Shown: in pieces, positions 8,581 to 17,121 of the stretch
Numbering within the stretch: position 1 is the stretch's first letter
How the letters are laid out: the number at the start of each line of letters is the position of its first letter
Assembly (NCBI GenBank): GCA_944320305.1
Contig: CALUGW010000010.1
Location: forward strand, 1 to 64,000
Origin: an uncultured Prevotella sp.
GTDB taxonomy: Bacteria; Bacteroidota; Bacteroidia; Bacteroidales; Bacteroidaceae
Direction: 5' to 3'
Length of the DNA: 64,000 bases
The notes under the pieces: generated by a model
What the model saw: the letters and a program-made list of their open reading frames with translations, nothing else
Told to the model about the DNA's origin: nothing
Database searches by the model: none
Translations under genes and position numbers: made by a program

Positions 8581-9561
8581 TCAGCTCAGCTCCAGCATCC
8601 TCTTTATCGGCTTGAGCGCCTCGCGGGCGGTGTCGGGATTCACCGTCACCTCGGGCCATCCGTACTTCAGCGTGTTGTAGACCTTGAGCAGGGTGTTCAT
8701 CTTCATGTATTCACACTCGTTGCACCCGCCGTCAGCGCCGGTCTCCGGCGGCACCGGCAGAAAAAGCTTGTCGGGGCAGGCGAGGCGCATCTCGTGCAGT
8801 ATGCCTGCCTCGGTGGCCACGATGAACTCGCGGCAGGGGCTTTCCTTCACGTGCTTGAGCATCACCGCCGTGGAGCCGGCCACGTCGGCAGCCGCCAGCA
8901 CATCGGCCTTGCACTCCAGATGGGCCAGCACCTCGGCGCCGGGATGCTCTGCCTTAAGGCGGGCTATGGCTGCCGCCGAGAAGCGCTCGTGCACATGGCA
9001 TCCGCCGCGCCACAGCAGCATCCGGCGGCCCGTCACGCTGTTGATGTAGGAGCCGAGGTTGTAGTCAGGCCCGAAGATTATCTTCTCGCCGGCGGGCAGG
9101 GCTTCAACCACCTTGCGGGCGTTGCCGCTCGTAACAACCACGTCCGTCAGCGCCTTCACGGCGGCGGTGGTGTTGACATAGCTCACCACGGTGTGGCCGG
9201 GGTGCTCCTCCTTGAACTTCCTGAGGTCCTCGGCGCTGCACGAGTCGGCCAGCGAGCAGCCCGCGTTCAGGTCGGGGGCCAGCACCGTCTTCTCCGGACT
9301 GAGAATCTTGCACGTCTCGGCCATGAAGTGCACGCCGCACATCACCATCACCCGCGCGTCGGTCTCGGCGGCCTTGCGCGCCAGCGCCAGCGAGTCGCCC
9401 ACGAAGTCGGCCACGTCCTGCACTTCGCCGAGGGTGTAATAGTGCGCCAGGATTATGGCTTTCTTCTCCGCGCACATCCGTCTTATCTCCGCTTTCAGGT
9501 CAGTGCCGGCCGGCGCCGGCTCGCCGATGAATCCTTTCTGTGTCCAGTCTTGTCTCGTCAT
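8581..9561 (-). CDS. nadA: Quinolinate synthase
   Basis: 326 residues. It condenses iminoaspartate with dihydroxyacetone phosphate to quinolinate in de novo NAD synthesis and carries an oxygen-sensitive [4Fe-4S] cluster. Family motifs include ILAHYYT near the N terminus and the three cluster-binding regions: C75 in MCGVHFMAE, C217 in HLECKADV, and C280/C283 in GGCNECEYM. GDSLALA (55-61) is also conserved. nadB and nadC are not adjacent. It is transcribed away from the DnaA-box region, divergently from the MFS gene. Confidence 0.95.
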   Translation of the reverse strand: MTRQDWTQKGFIGEPAPAGTDLKAEIRRMCAEKKAIILAHYYTLGEVQDVADFVGDSLALARKAAETDARVMVMCGVHFMAETCKILSPEKTVLAPDLNAGCSLADSCSAEDLRKFKEEHPGHTVVSYVNTTAAVKALTDVVVTSGNARKVVEALPAGEKIIFGPDYNLGSYINSVTGRRMLLWRGGCHVHERFSAAAIARLKAEHPGAEVLAHLECKADVLAAADVAGSTAVMLKHVKESPCREFIVATEAGILHEMRLACPDKLFLPVPPETGADGGCNECEYMKMNTLLKVYNTLKYGWPEVTVNPDTAREALKPIKRMLELS

Positions 9562-9624
9562 TGTAATTATTATCTTTATCTTTTTTCTTTCAATTTTCTA
9601 AAACAGAAATGTAGTGTATGATAT

Positions 9625-9960
9625 GGCGTTGATATGTTGAGAACTTTCAAGGCTTTTTCTTGCCCGGTCCGTTGTCAACATAGAGGAGGCCGTTTCCAAC
9701 ACACTGTGTTGAGTGTTTCGTGCTGACTCTTAGAGCGCTTCGCACTTTATCAACACTTTCATGCAACGGTGCAAAATTAATAAGTTTATATCTTTTTCAG
9801 CCAGAAAAGTGTTGAAAACTTGATTAAACATGCTTTATAAACCTGTTGATATAACTATGCCGCCACGCCCCATGTGCTTTGCGTTGATAACCCGCAGGGC
9901 TGTCAACACTGTTTTCCACAGGGTTATCAACAGTGTTTTCAACACCTTTCAACATCTGCG
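9625..9960. other. DnaA-box cluster, candidate replication origin (oriC)
   Basis: The 495-base gap between the divergent nadA and MFS genes is packed with TTATCAACA/TTTTCCACA-like 9-mers on both strands. Plus strand: 9747-9755, 9912-9920 (TTTTCCACA), 9924-9932, 9936-9944, 9946-9954. Minus strand: 9810-9818, 9844-9852, 9882-9890. Looser TGTCAACA/TGTTGA copies lie at 9635-9640, 9673-9680 and 9901-9908. An A+T-rich stretch at ~9772-9800 could be an unwinding element. Clustered DnaA boxes in a divergent intergenic gap are the standard oriC signature, and in Bacteroidota dnaA need not be adjacent. An alternative is a DnaA-regulated or DnaA-titrating site. Confidence 0.6.
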
Positions 9961-10006
9961 TGGCGTCTTTTTCCCGCGTCTGTGGCCGTGATAGGCGTTT
10001 TATTTA

Positions 10007-10014
10007 TACTTTTG
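10007..10014 (+). promoter_or_regulatory. Putative -7 element of the MFS gene
   Basis: TACTTTTG, 42 bases before the MFS start, matches the TAnnTTTG element. The -33 region lacks a clear TTTG. Confidence 0.4.
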
Positions 10015-10056
10015 CATGATTTTTATTTTGGAATGGCTTTAAAGTAAAAGGGTTTT

Positions 10057-11478
10057 ATGGAAAAATGCACAACATCGCCCGACGCGGGGCAGGAAGACTT
10101 CCGCGTGGTGGGCGACACGGCCTGGGACGGGCTTCACCGCCCGCGCATCTATTACGCCGTGGCCGCCACTTTCTGCGGACTGTTCCTCTCGGTTCTTGAC
10201 GGTTCCATATGCAATGTGGCTCTGCCGAGCATGGCGGCGCAGCTCGGTGTGTCGTCAGAAGACTCCATCTGGATTGTCAACGCCTTCCAGCTGGCTGTCA
10301 TGATGCTGCTGCTGCCGTTCGCCTCGATGGGCGAGCTTATGGGCTACAAGCAGGTCTACGTGCGCGGCATAGTGGTCTTTACGCTCGGCTCGCTCTTCTG
10401 CGCGCTGGCTCCGTCGTTCCCCATTCTTGTCGTGGCCCGTGTGGTGCAGGGAGTGGGGGCAGCCATGCTCATGAGCGTCAACACCTCCATGGTGAGGCTC
10501 ATCTACCCCCGGCGCCATCTTGGCGAGGGTGTGGGGCTTAACGCCACTGTCGTGGCTGTGGCGTCGGTGACCGGGCCCGCGCTCTCCGCCGCCATTCTGG
10601 CTGTGGCACCGTGGCCGTGGCTCTTCGCCATCAACCTGCCGGTGGGCGTGGCCACTTTCGTTCTGGCCCGCCGCTATCTGCCCGACAATCCTGTGCGCGT
10701 GGCGGGCAGGCGGTTCAACTGGCGCGAGGCCGCGCTCAACGCAGCCACGTTCGGGCTGTTCATAGGCTGCGTTGAGGCTTATTCGCACGATGTTCCGCCC
10801 CTGCCGGTGCTTCTCGGCGTGGCCGCCCTGCTGGCTGCGGGCTTCTTTTACGTGCGGATGCAGCGCGGCGAGAAATACCCAATGCTGCCCCTCGACCTGC
10901 TCAGGATACCCATCTTCACCACGTCTGTGGCCACGAGCATAATATCGTTTACCGCCCAGATGCTTGTGATGGTGGGCGTGCCTTTCATGCTTGTAAACAC
11001 TTTCGGCTTCGACGCCGTTGGCGTGGGGCTTCTCATGACGTCATGGCCGCTGGCCATTGTCTTCGTGGCGCCGCTGGCGGGGTGGCTCATCAGCCGTGTG
11101 CATCCTGGAATATTGGGCGGAGTGGGGCTGTCGCTGCTCGGCGCGGGGTGCTTCATGCTTGCGTTCGCGCGGCCCTCAGTAGGGCACACCGGGCTTGTGG
11201 TCATGCTCATGGTCTGCGGCGCGGGCTTCGGTTTCTTCCAGTCGCCCAACAACCACCTGCTGCTAAGCTCCGCCCCGCCGCAGCGGGCGGGCAGCGCGAG
11301 CGGCATGCTGGCCACGGCCCGTCTTACCGGACAGACGCTCGGCGCAGCTCTCATGGCGCTGCTGTTCCACCTGTTCGGGCCGGGCGCTCCCCACGACGCC
11401 ATGCTTCTGGCGGGCTGTCTCACCGTCTGCGGCGCCGTCTGCTCGTGCCTGCGGCTGAAGGAGCGCATGGTGGGCTGA
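10057..11478 (+). CDS. MFS multidrug exporter, DHA2 (EmrB/QacA) family
   Basis: 473 residues with about fourteen hydrophobic segments. It opens with LDGSICNVALPSM, the TM1 motif characteristic of drug:H+ antiporter family 2. A motif A-like loop (ELMGYKQVYVRG) follows TM2 and a VVQGVGAAMLM segment lies in TM4. It is likely an inner-membrane proton-coupled exporter of drugs or other toxic compounds; substrate unknown. No membrane-fusion (EmrA) or TolC-like partner is adjacent. The preceding ~40 residues are cytoplasmic. It ends at a strong terminator shared with the pectate lyase gene. Confidence 0.88.
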   Translation: MEKCTTSPDAGQEDFRVVGDTAWDGLHRPRIYYAVAATFCGLFLSVLDGSICNVALPSMAAQLGVSSEDSIWIVNAFQLAVMMLLLPFASMGELMGYKQVYVRGIVVFTLGSLFCALAPSFPILVVARVVQGVGAAMLMSVNTSMVRLIYPRRHLGEGVGLNATVVAVASVTGPALSAAILAVAPWPWLFAINLPVGVATFVLARRYLPDNPVRVAGRRFNWREAALNAATFGLFIGCVEAYSHDVPPLPVLLGVAALLAAGFFYVRMQRGEKYPMLPLDLLRIPIFTTSVATSIISFTAQMLVMVGVPFMLVNTFGFDAVGVGLLMTSWPLAIVFVAPLAGWLISRVHPGILGGVGLSLLGAGCFMLAFARPSVGHTGLVVMLMVCGAGFGFFQSPNNHLLLSSAPPQRAGSASGMLATARLTGQTLGAALMALLFHLFGPGAPHDAMLLAGCLTVCGAVCSCLRLKERMVG

Positions 11479-11498
11479 TGGCTTTTAATATATAATAA

Positions 11499-11560
11499 GA
11501 AGCGGAGAAGACGCTCCGGCGGCCAAAAAGGCCGGAGCATCCTCTCCGCTTCTTTATTTA
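11499..11560. terminator. Bidirectional terminator between MFS and pectate lyase genes
   Basis: A long stem, GAAGCGGAGA pairing with TCTCCGCTTC and GCTCCGGC with GCCGGAGC, closed by a short A-rich loop and followed by TTTATTTATATTT. The two genes converge on it. Confidence 0.85.
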
Positions 11561-11580
11561 TATTTACTGTTGTGGTGGGC

Positions 11581-14580
11581 TTATCTTGCCGTCTTCACCG
11601 TGCTTGTGGTGCCGTCGGCATGGGTGGTCTTGATTATGCAGATGCCGCTTGAGGGGAGTCCGTTGAGCTTCATTCCCTGCAGGTTGTAGTACTCCACGCT
11701 CACAGGCTCCGAGCTGCCGCGTCCGTCGGCCACGTCGCTTATGCCCGTGGCCACGTCGAGCTGCTCTATCACCCAGCGCAGGCGCGTGCGGTCGGCCTGG
11801 TAGGCGAAGGCCACCGAGCCGCCCTTGCCGTCGGCGTCGGGGGTGCCTATCTGTATGAGGCGGGTGTTGTCTGCCGACTTCTGTATGTAGAAGGCGTGCT
11901 TGCCGTTGTCGTCCTTGGCGTAGTAGGCATAGACGGCCACAGGCTCTGCCGAGAGCAGGCCGCCGATCTGCAGATACGTTCCGGTCTTCTCGTTGCGTAT
12001 GTAGAGGTTGCCCTCGCCGGCCGGGGTGACGCTCCAGCGGGCCTCTGCCGTCTGGGCCACGGCGTCGGTCGAGCCGGCGCTGATGGACTCGTCGCTCAGT
12101 CCGACGCGGAACACGAGCGAGTCTGTCACGCCGTCGGTATATTTCACTGTTGACAGATAGCGGCGCTCGATGTCGGGCGTTGCCGTCGATGCCGATGAGT
12201 TGCTGATGGTGCCATAGCTGTAGATGTTGAACACCTTGGTGCTGTCGTAGCCCTCGAAGGTCATTATCCGCGTGGCCTCAAAGTCGGCCTTTGCCTCTGT
12301 CAGCGCGCTGGCGGCGGCGTTTATCTGCTCCTGCGTGGCCTCGCCGCTGTTGGCCTTGTCAAGCACGGCCTTGGCTGCGGCTATCGAGTCGGTCAGCGCT
12401 TTGTGAGCCTCTTCGGGATAGCCGAGTGTGAAGTTGCCAATCTCAGCCTCGCCGGCCAGCTGCTCGGCCTCGGCTATGGCATTGTCGAGCGGCGTGGTGT
12501 AAAGCCCTATGAGGTCCTCGTCCACCGAAGAGAAGGTGTACACCATGTCGGCGCGGTGTATGTCGCCGTTGCTCCATATCCACTCGTTCTCAAAGTTCAC
12601 CGGGCGCAGCTGGTAGTTGTGGTTGCCGGGGGTGTTTATCCTGAACATGGCTGTCTTCGTCTGCATGCCCGACTGTGCCACCGTCTCGTTTTGTGTGAAG
12701 ACGATGTTGAACGGCGCGGCCTCGTCAACTCCTGTTACATATTCCTTGTCGCCATCAGCCACATCATTGGGGTTGAGATACTTCTTTGTGGCGAAGTTGC
12801 GTATGTAGAGCTTCGACTTGTCAGCCGGGTCGGCCGTTATCTCCCAGAGCAGCTCGGGGTTGTTCCAGGCGAACTCGCCGGTGGAGCCGAGCCGGCCGTC
12901 GGCGTTGAACTTCAGGTACTTCGGGTTTCCGGCGAAGGTGGTCGAGCTGTTGTAGGCCACGGTGCCGTAGTTGATTATGCGGTAGAGCTTGCCCTCCTCG
13001 GGAACGAACTCGGTTACTCCGGACGCGATGCCGCCGGCGGGGCGCATGTGCTCGTCGTTCACGGAGACTGTGGCCGAATAGAGCGACTCCTCCTCGCCTT
13101 TCACGGTCTTCAGGCGGAAGTAGTACACCTTTTTCTCCGTCAGCCCCGTGATGGTGGCCTGTGTCTCCGTGCCGCTCACGCGCTTCACCTCAGTGTAGCT
13201 CACGCCGTCTTCCGACTGTTCGATGACGATGTTCTCGGCCTCTTTCTCAATGTTTGTCCATGTCAGCAGCACGGTGGTGGCGTCCTGCATCGTGGCCGTC
13301 ACCGCCTGCGGGTACATCAGGTAGTCGCTCTTGCGGGCCAGGCTGTTTATGTAGTCCTCTATGTTGGTGTAGCCGTTGCCGTCCACGTCGCCGTCCGCGT
13401 CGGCCACTTTGGGGTTAGTGCCGTTGGCCAGCTCCCACTCGTCGGGCATTCCGTCGCCGTCGGTGTCAACCGGGGCGGTGCCGCCGCTCACTGTGCCAAT
13501 GCCGTCCACGTCCTCATCCTGCTCGCTGTCAATGATCTTGCCCTTGGTGCCGAGCGACGCGAGCTGCTCTATGATGCGGCGGTCGTGCGAGTCTCTCATG
13601 CGCGACGCGCCGGCGTGCTCCAGCACGGAGTAGTAAGCCTCCTCGGCGGTCTCGAGGTTCATCGGCGCGTTGCATGTCAGGTTGGGGTTCTGCATCGGCG
13701 TCGCCCCGTTGTAGTCGGTGATGAGGCGTCCGTCCAGCTTTCCGTTGCGGTTGTCGTCGGTGTAGTTGCCCGTGCTGTAGAGATGGTCGGTTGGTTCCCA
13801 GTCGTCAAAATACTTGTTAGTGCCGGTGCTCGGGCCGGTTATGAAGTAGTTGTTCATAACGTCCTGGTAGTTGTCGGCGGCTGAGTGTCCGCCGATGATG
13901 CCCATAGAGTAGTTGTACACCACATTGTTATAATACTGCAGCCAGCACTTCATCTTCGGGTTGCGGCTCTTGTTGTTGGCCCAGAGGCAGTGCGAGATGG
14001 TCCAGTTGCGCGTGCCGTCGGTTATGGCGCCGAAGTTCTGCGGGTCGATGCCCTCGCTGATGATGCAGTTCTGCCAAGTGATGTTGTTGGCGTTGGTGAT
14101 GTGGACGTTGTCCCATCGGCCCCACGAGATGGTGCAGTGGTCCATGATGACATTCTGGCAGTCGTCCATGGTGAGCGTGCATTTGTCGTGCGGCATGCTC
14201 AGGCTGCCGCGCATGCGGATGTAGCGCATGATGATGTTCGACCTCTTAGACATGATGAAGCGTCCGCCGTAGATGGTTATTCCCTCGCCCGGGGCGGTCT
14301 GCCCGGCTATGGTGATGTTGTTGCCGGCCACGGTGAGGTTTACGTTGGTCACGTCGATAACGCCGCCCACGTCGAACACAACGATGCGGTTGGACTTGCT
14401 CACGGCGTCGGCCAGCGAGCCGGGGCCTGAAGCCTTAAGGTTGGTCACGTGTACCACTTCGCCGCCGCGTCCGCCCGTGGCGTAGGCGCCGAAGCCCTCG
14501 GCGCCCGGAAACGCCAGCTGTTGCGCGGCAGCTCCGGCACACATCGTCAGTGCCGCAAGCAGCAGTAAGTTTTTCTTCAT
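11581..14580 (-). CDS. Secreted multidomain pectate lyase (PL1-like)
   Basis: 999 residues with a signal peptide (to about A19-Q20). Residues ~22-355 form a PL1-type parallel beta-helix lyase: FPGAEGFGAYATGGRGG at the N terminus, the IAGQTAPGEGI turn, and MDHCTISWG and SHCLWANNKSRNP strands. A thrombospondin type 3-like calcium segment (DTDGDGMPDEWE) follows near 370, then an FN3-like domain (~430-515). Two related beta modules, each with an LYIRN...YL core, lie at ~527-690 and ~775-935, separated by a helical FIVAR-like segment (~700-765). The tail (YNLQGMKL...GICIIKT) resembles the C-terminal domain common on secreted Bacteroidales proteins. It cleaves pectate by beta-elimination. No SusC/SusD genes are nearby, so it is not in an obvious polysaccharide utilisation locus. 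Confidence 0.85.
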   Translation of the reverse strand: MKKNLLLLAALTMCAGAAAQQLAFPGAEGFGAYATGGRGGEVVHVTNLKASGPGSLADAVSKSNRIVVFDVGGVIDVTNVNLTVAGNNITIAGQTAPGEGITIYGGRFIMSKRSNIIMRYIRMRGSLSMPHDKCTLTMDDCQNVIMDHCTISWGRWDNVHITNANNITWQNCIISEGIDPQNFGAITDGTRNWTISHCLWANNKSRNPKMKCWLQYYNNVVYNYSMGIIGGHSAADNYQDVMNNYFITGPSTGTNKYFDDWEPTDHLYSTGNYTDDNRNGKLDGRLITDYNGATPMQNPNLTCNAPMNLETAEEAYYSVLEHAGASRMRDSHDRRIIEQLASLGTKGKIIDSEQDEDVDGIGTVSGGTAPVDTDGDGMPDEWELANGTNPKVADADGDVDGNGYTNIEDYINSLARKSDYLMYPQAVTATMQDATTVLLTWTNIEKEAENIVIEQSEDGVSYTEVKRVSGTETQATITGLTEKKVYYFRLKTVKGEEESLYSATVSVNDEHMRPAGGIASGVTEFVPEEGKLYRIINYGTVAYNSSTTFAGNPKYLKFNADGRLGSTGEFAWNNPELLWEITADPADKSKLYIRNFATKKYLNPNDVADGDKEYVTGVDEAAPFNIVFTQNETVAQSGMQTKTAMFRINTPGNHNYQLRPVNFENEWIWSNGDIHRADMVYTFSSVDEDLIGLYTTPLDNAIAEAEQLAGEAEIGNFTLGYPEEAHKALTDSIAAAKAVLDKANSGEATQEQINAAASALTEAKADFEATRIMTFEGYDSTKVFNIYSYGTISNSSASTATPDIERRYLSTVKYTDGVTDSLVFRVGLSDESISAGSTDAVAQTAEARWSVTPAGEGNLYIRNEKTGTYLQIGGLLSAEPVAVYAYYAKDDNGKHAFYIQKSADNTRLIQIGTPDADGKGGSVAFAYQADRTRLRWVIEQLDVATGISDVADGRGSSEPVSVEYYNLQGMKLNGLPSSGICIIKTTHADGTTSTVKTAR

Positions 14581-15227
14581 AAATGTTGTTTGGTTTAGTT
14601 ATTGATTTTATTGTTGTGAGTTGTTCTAATGTGCTGTTGTTCCGTGAAGTGTAGTCGCTACACTTTTGTTGTGTGCTGCAAATTACGTAATAATATTCTA
14701 AACGGCCAAACATTTTTGCAATTAAATTTAAGTTTTATATTAGAAAACAGTAAAAAATTGAGCATACGGCAATTTTATTGAACTCATTTAAACTTTTTGC
14801 GACTTCAGTCCGAGGAATGTTTTCTCGCTATGTGTTTCTTTTTATTTTAATTTAAGCACAAACCTTTGCGGTGGTGTTTAGCGGGGTTAATATTGCACGG
14901 TTTGAGGTTAATTATTATTAAACAAAAGTGGAAAAAGTTACAACATTGATTAAAAGTTCCTATCTTTGGCACGCCGTTCAGCGCGACGGGCGGCATAAGT
15001 AGATTAAAAACAGCGGAGCTGGAAAAGTTTTAACTGTAGAAAACAAAGCAAGACAAGCAATCACCCTGATCCACAACATCGCGGCGGCGCGGCAAGACAG
15101 GCCGGAAGAGCCGCAGGGAGAAGGGGCAGAGCAACAGGCATGAACAAGTGTGCCGCAGGCGGGCAAAAGGCGCCCGCACCCGCCCAAGGCATGATGAAAT
15201 AACCAACGTGGGCGCACAAATGAGATT
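14581..15227. other. Divergent intergenic region and long leader of the barrel gene
   Basis: The A+T-rich left part (to ~14960) holds the pectate lyase leader. At 14961-14968 TATCTTTG matches a -7 element on the plus strand, with only a degenerate -33, implying a ~250-base untranslated leader before the barrel gene at 15228. Within that leader a 20-codon frame (15140-15202) and a GC-rich potential hairpin (~15150-15180) occur. No other gene is seen. Confidence 0.45.
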
Positions 15228-15803
15228 ATGAAGAAGATATTGCTCATGGCAGCCATTGTGCTGTCAAGTATCGCCGCAAAGGCGCAGACAGAGCCGGGAA
15301 CATTCACCCTTATGCCGAAAGTCGGTCTGAACATGGCCAACACCACGGGTGGTGACAGCAAGATGAAGGCAGGCGCCGTGGCAGGTGTTGAGGCTGAGTA
15401 TCGTGTCAACAACTTGCTGGGCGTTTCCGCAGGCGTTCTCTACTCCATGCAGGGATGCAAGGATGATGAGGGCGATGGCAAGACCAAGGCCGACTACATC
15501 AACATCCCCATCCTCGCCAACTTCTACGTTTGGAAGGGTCTGGCCCTGAAGGTTGGTATCCAGCCCGGCTTCATGACAAGTTGCAAGTATGACGACGGTG
15601 AAGAGGATTGGGACATGAAAGATGCGTGCGAGACTTTCGACTTCTCGATTCCCGTAGGCGCTTCTTACGAGTACAAGGACTTCGTGCTTGACCTGCGCTA
15701 CAACATCGGCGTGACCAAGATTAACAAGGAGTCTGGTCCCGGTCAGGATGACAGCCGCAACGGCGTTCTGGCCATCACTCTGGGCTACAAGTTCGCTCTC
15801 TAA
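15228..15803 (+). CDS. PorT-like outer-membrane beta-barrel protein
   Basis: 191 residues with a signal peptide (cleavage after ...AAKAQ). The mature part shows alternating aromatic/hydrophobic strands typical of an eight-stranded barrel: MPKVGLNMANTTG, GVEAEYRVN, LGVSAGVLYS, ILANFYVW, LKVGIQPGF, VGASYEYKDFVLDLRYNIGV, ITLGYKF, and ends in Leu after KFA. This fits the outer-membrane beta-barrel (PorT-like) family of Bacteroidota, most members of which have no known function. It is monocistronic with its own terminator and a long leader. Codon use is plainer than that of neighbours, consistent with good expression. Confidence 0.8.
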   Translation: MKKILLMAAIVLSSIAAKAQTEPGTFTLMPKVGLNMANTTGGDSKMKAGAVAGVEAEYRVNNLLGVSAGVLYSMQGCKDDEGDGKTKADYINIPILANFYVWKGLALKVGIQPGFMTSCKYDDGEEDWDMKDACETFDFSIPVGASYEYKDFVLDLRYNIGVTKINKESGPGQDDSRNGVLAITLGYKFAL

Positions 15804-15837
15804 TTGAAGATTTTTTAGCGGATCAAGCGATAAATAC

Positions 15838-15885
15838 AAAAGGGCCGCGCCACGGAGACATTCTCCCGGCGCGGCTCTTTTGTTG
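15838..15885 (+). terminator. Terminator after the barrel gene
   Basis: Arms AAAAGGGCCGCGCC and GGCGCGGCTCTTTT with a 16-base loop, followed by GTTGT: an intrinsic terminator. Confidence 0.8.
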
Positions 15886-16024
15886 TGCTGTCCATCCGGC
15901 TTTTCAACGGGTCAGTCCGGAAACACGGTTGTATTTCTTTTTATGCGGGTGACGTCGGCTTTCTTTCAGTCTTCCACGTATTGTTGACAGCAGTTATGTG
16001 GCTTTCAGACTCAGCCCCAAGCCA

Positions 16025-16119
16025 TCCCCGTCATCCCGCGCCCCGACGCGGGATCCAGCCCCCACCGTACCACATGGCAATCCTCCATATTCCCCGGCGC
16101 GTTCCGTAGTCGCGGCGTT
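16025..16119 (+). repeat. GC-rich intergenic repeat, copy A
   Basis: Begins with a palindromic core, CGTCATCCCGCGCCCCG then ACGCGGGATCCAG (16029-16058), and continues through CCCCACCGTACCACATGG to GTCGCGGCGTT. About 90% identical to copy B at 16297-16391. Confidence 0.8.
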
Positions 16120-16150
16120 GTGTATGGCCAATGAGTTTCCCGCCTGTCTG

Positions 16151-16180
16151 CTGGATCCCGCGTCGTGGCGCGGGATGACG
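16151..16180 (-). repeat. GC-rich intergenic repeat, inverted core copy C
   Basis: CTGGATCCCGCG...CGCGGGATGACG is the reverse complement of the 30-base core of copies A and B, with one or two substitutions. Only the core is present. Confidence 0.75.
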
Positions 16181-16296
16181 TGGGTGTGCCTTGTGCTTCA
16201 TGAGTGGGGCAGTGGCGGCCTCCCTGTTTCTCCCTGTTTTTTCGTGTTTCCTCCACAGCTTTTCCCCGCGTTCTCACTCCCGTCATTCGCGTTCCC

Positions 16297-16391
16297 TCCC
16301 CGTCATCCAGCGCCCCGACGCGGGATCCAGCCCCCACCGTGCCACATGGCAATCCTCCATATTCTCCGGCGTGTTCCGTAATCGCGGCGTT
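16297..16391 (+). repeat. GC-rich intergenic repeat, copy B
   Basis: Same orientation as copy A. The core here has lost one arm of its palindrome (CGTCATCCAGCGCCCCG), while the downstream ~60 bases match copy A with few changes, ending TAATCGCGGCGTT. Confidence 0.8.
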
Positions 16392-16458
16392 AACATTCAT
16401 GTGTTAATGAAATGCGGTAATGCTTGTCCGGGTTAAGCGTCTGGTGTTAAGCGGATTA

Positions 16459-16496
16459 CAAAACGTGCCGTTCCGGGTTGCGAAACGGCACGTTTT
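16459..16496. terminator. AAAACGTGCC hairpin, likely terminator
   Basis: Perfect arms AAAACGTGCCGTT / AAACGGCACGTTTT around a 10-base loop. It is a GC-rich variant of the AAACGGCC hairpin family found elsewhere in this window and lies downstream of the small secreted-protein gene on the minus strand. Confidence 0.55.
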
Positions 16497-16629
16497 GGCT
16501 TTCGAAAAGGGTCATATCGCGTCGCGATACAGGCCGTTACTGCGGCGCGTCATGGCGCATACTGTCAGCGGGGCCGCCGCAGGGCGGCTTTTAGTTGCAT
16601 GTTTGCAAGTGGGCGCTTCAGGCGCCGGG

Positions 16630-17058
16630 TCAGCGGCGGCGCGGCTTCTTGAACTTGTCGTCCATCTTCAGGGCCTGCAGCGCGAGGGCGTTGGGGGCTA
16701 TGCCTATTAGCTTGAGCGTGGCCTTCGGGCCGCGTGGCAGGCGCAGCGGGCGGTAGAAGTCGACGTGCTCGCGGGCCAGCCTCAGGCTGTGCCAGCGGTC
16801 GCCGGGCCTGCCGGTGCATACCTGCACCTTCACCTCGGGCTTGTTTTTCTCCACCGGCAGGAATATGAACCGCTTGGGGTTGACAATCTCCACGATGGTG
16901 GTGTCGCCGCTTGTGCGCACGAATATGGTCTTCTCGGTTATCTCGGCAATCACGGTGTCGCCGCTGTGGTGCACGTTGTAGTCCTGTGCCTGCGCCGCGG
17001 CGGCCCCGAGGGTCAGTGCTGTGGCGAGCAGCGTTTTGGCCATTACACTTTTGTTCAT
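16630..17058 (-). CDS. Hypothetical secreted protein
   Basis: 142 residues, not recognised. A signal peptide is clear (MAKTLLATALTLGAAAAQAQ). The mature part has two repeated short strands, SGDTVIAEITEKTIFVRT and SGDTTIVEIVNPKRFIF, suggesting a small beta-rich domain, then a basic, Pro/Arg-rich C-terminal half ending FKKPRRR. A second Met five codons in (MAKTLL) could also be the start. It is monocistronic, between a repeat-rich gap and a MITE-like element. Role unknown. Confidence 0.6.
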   Translation of the reverse strand: MNKSVMAKTLLATALTLGAAAAQAQDYNVHHSGDTVIAEITEKTIFVRTSGDTTIVEIVNPKRFIFLPVEKNKPEVKVQVCTGRPGDRWHSLRLAREHVDFYRPLRLPRGPKATLKLIGIAPNALALQALKMDDKFKKPRRR

Positions 17059-17121
17059 AGCAGTTATGTTTTGTTGTTTTTAGTCATTCCATAGGTTTAT
17101 GACTGTTTTCGCGCCGAAAGG

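Larger units (their letters stand above)
15886..16629. other. Intergenic region rich in repeats, no gene
   Basis: About 740 bases without a credible gene. It contains two ~95-base direct copies of a GC-rich repeat, one inverted 30-base copy of its core, and one AAACGTGCC hairpin (each listed separately). Open frames here are translations of the repeats. Confidence 0.6.

Noticed and set aside
15998-16436. Open frames of 70-130 codons across the repeats at 16.0-16.4 kb
   Set aside because: They are translations of the GC-rich palindrome repeat and exist in several frames at once.
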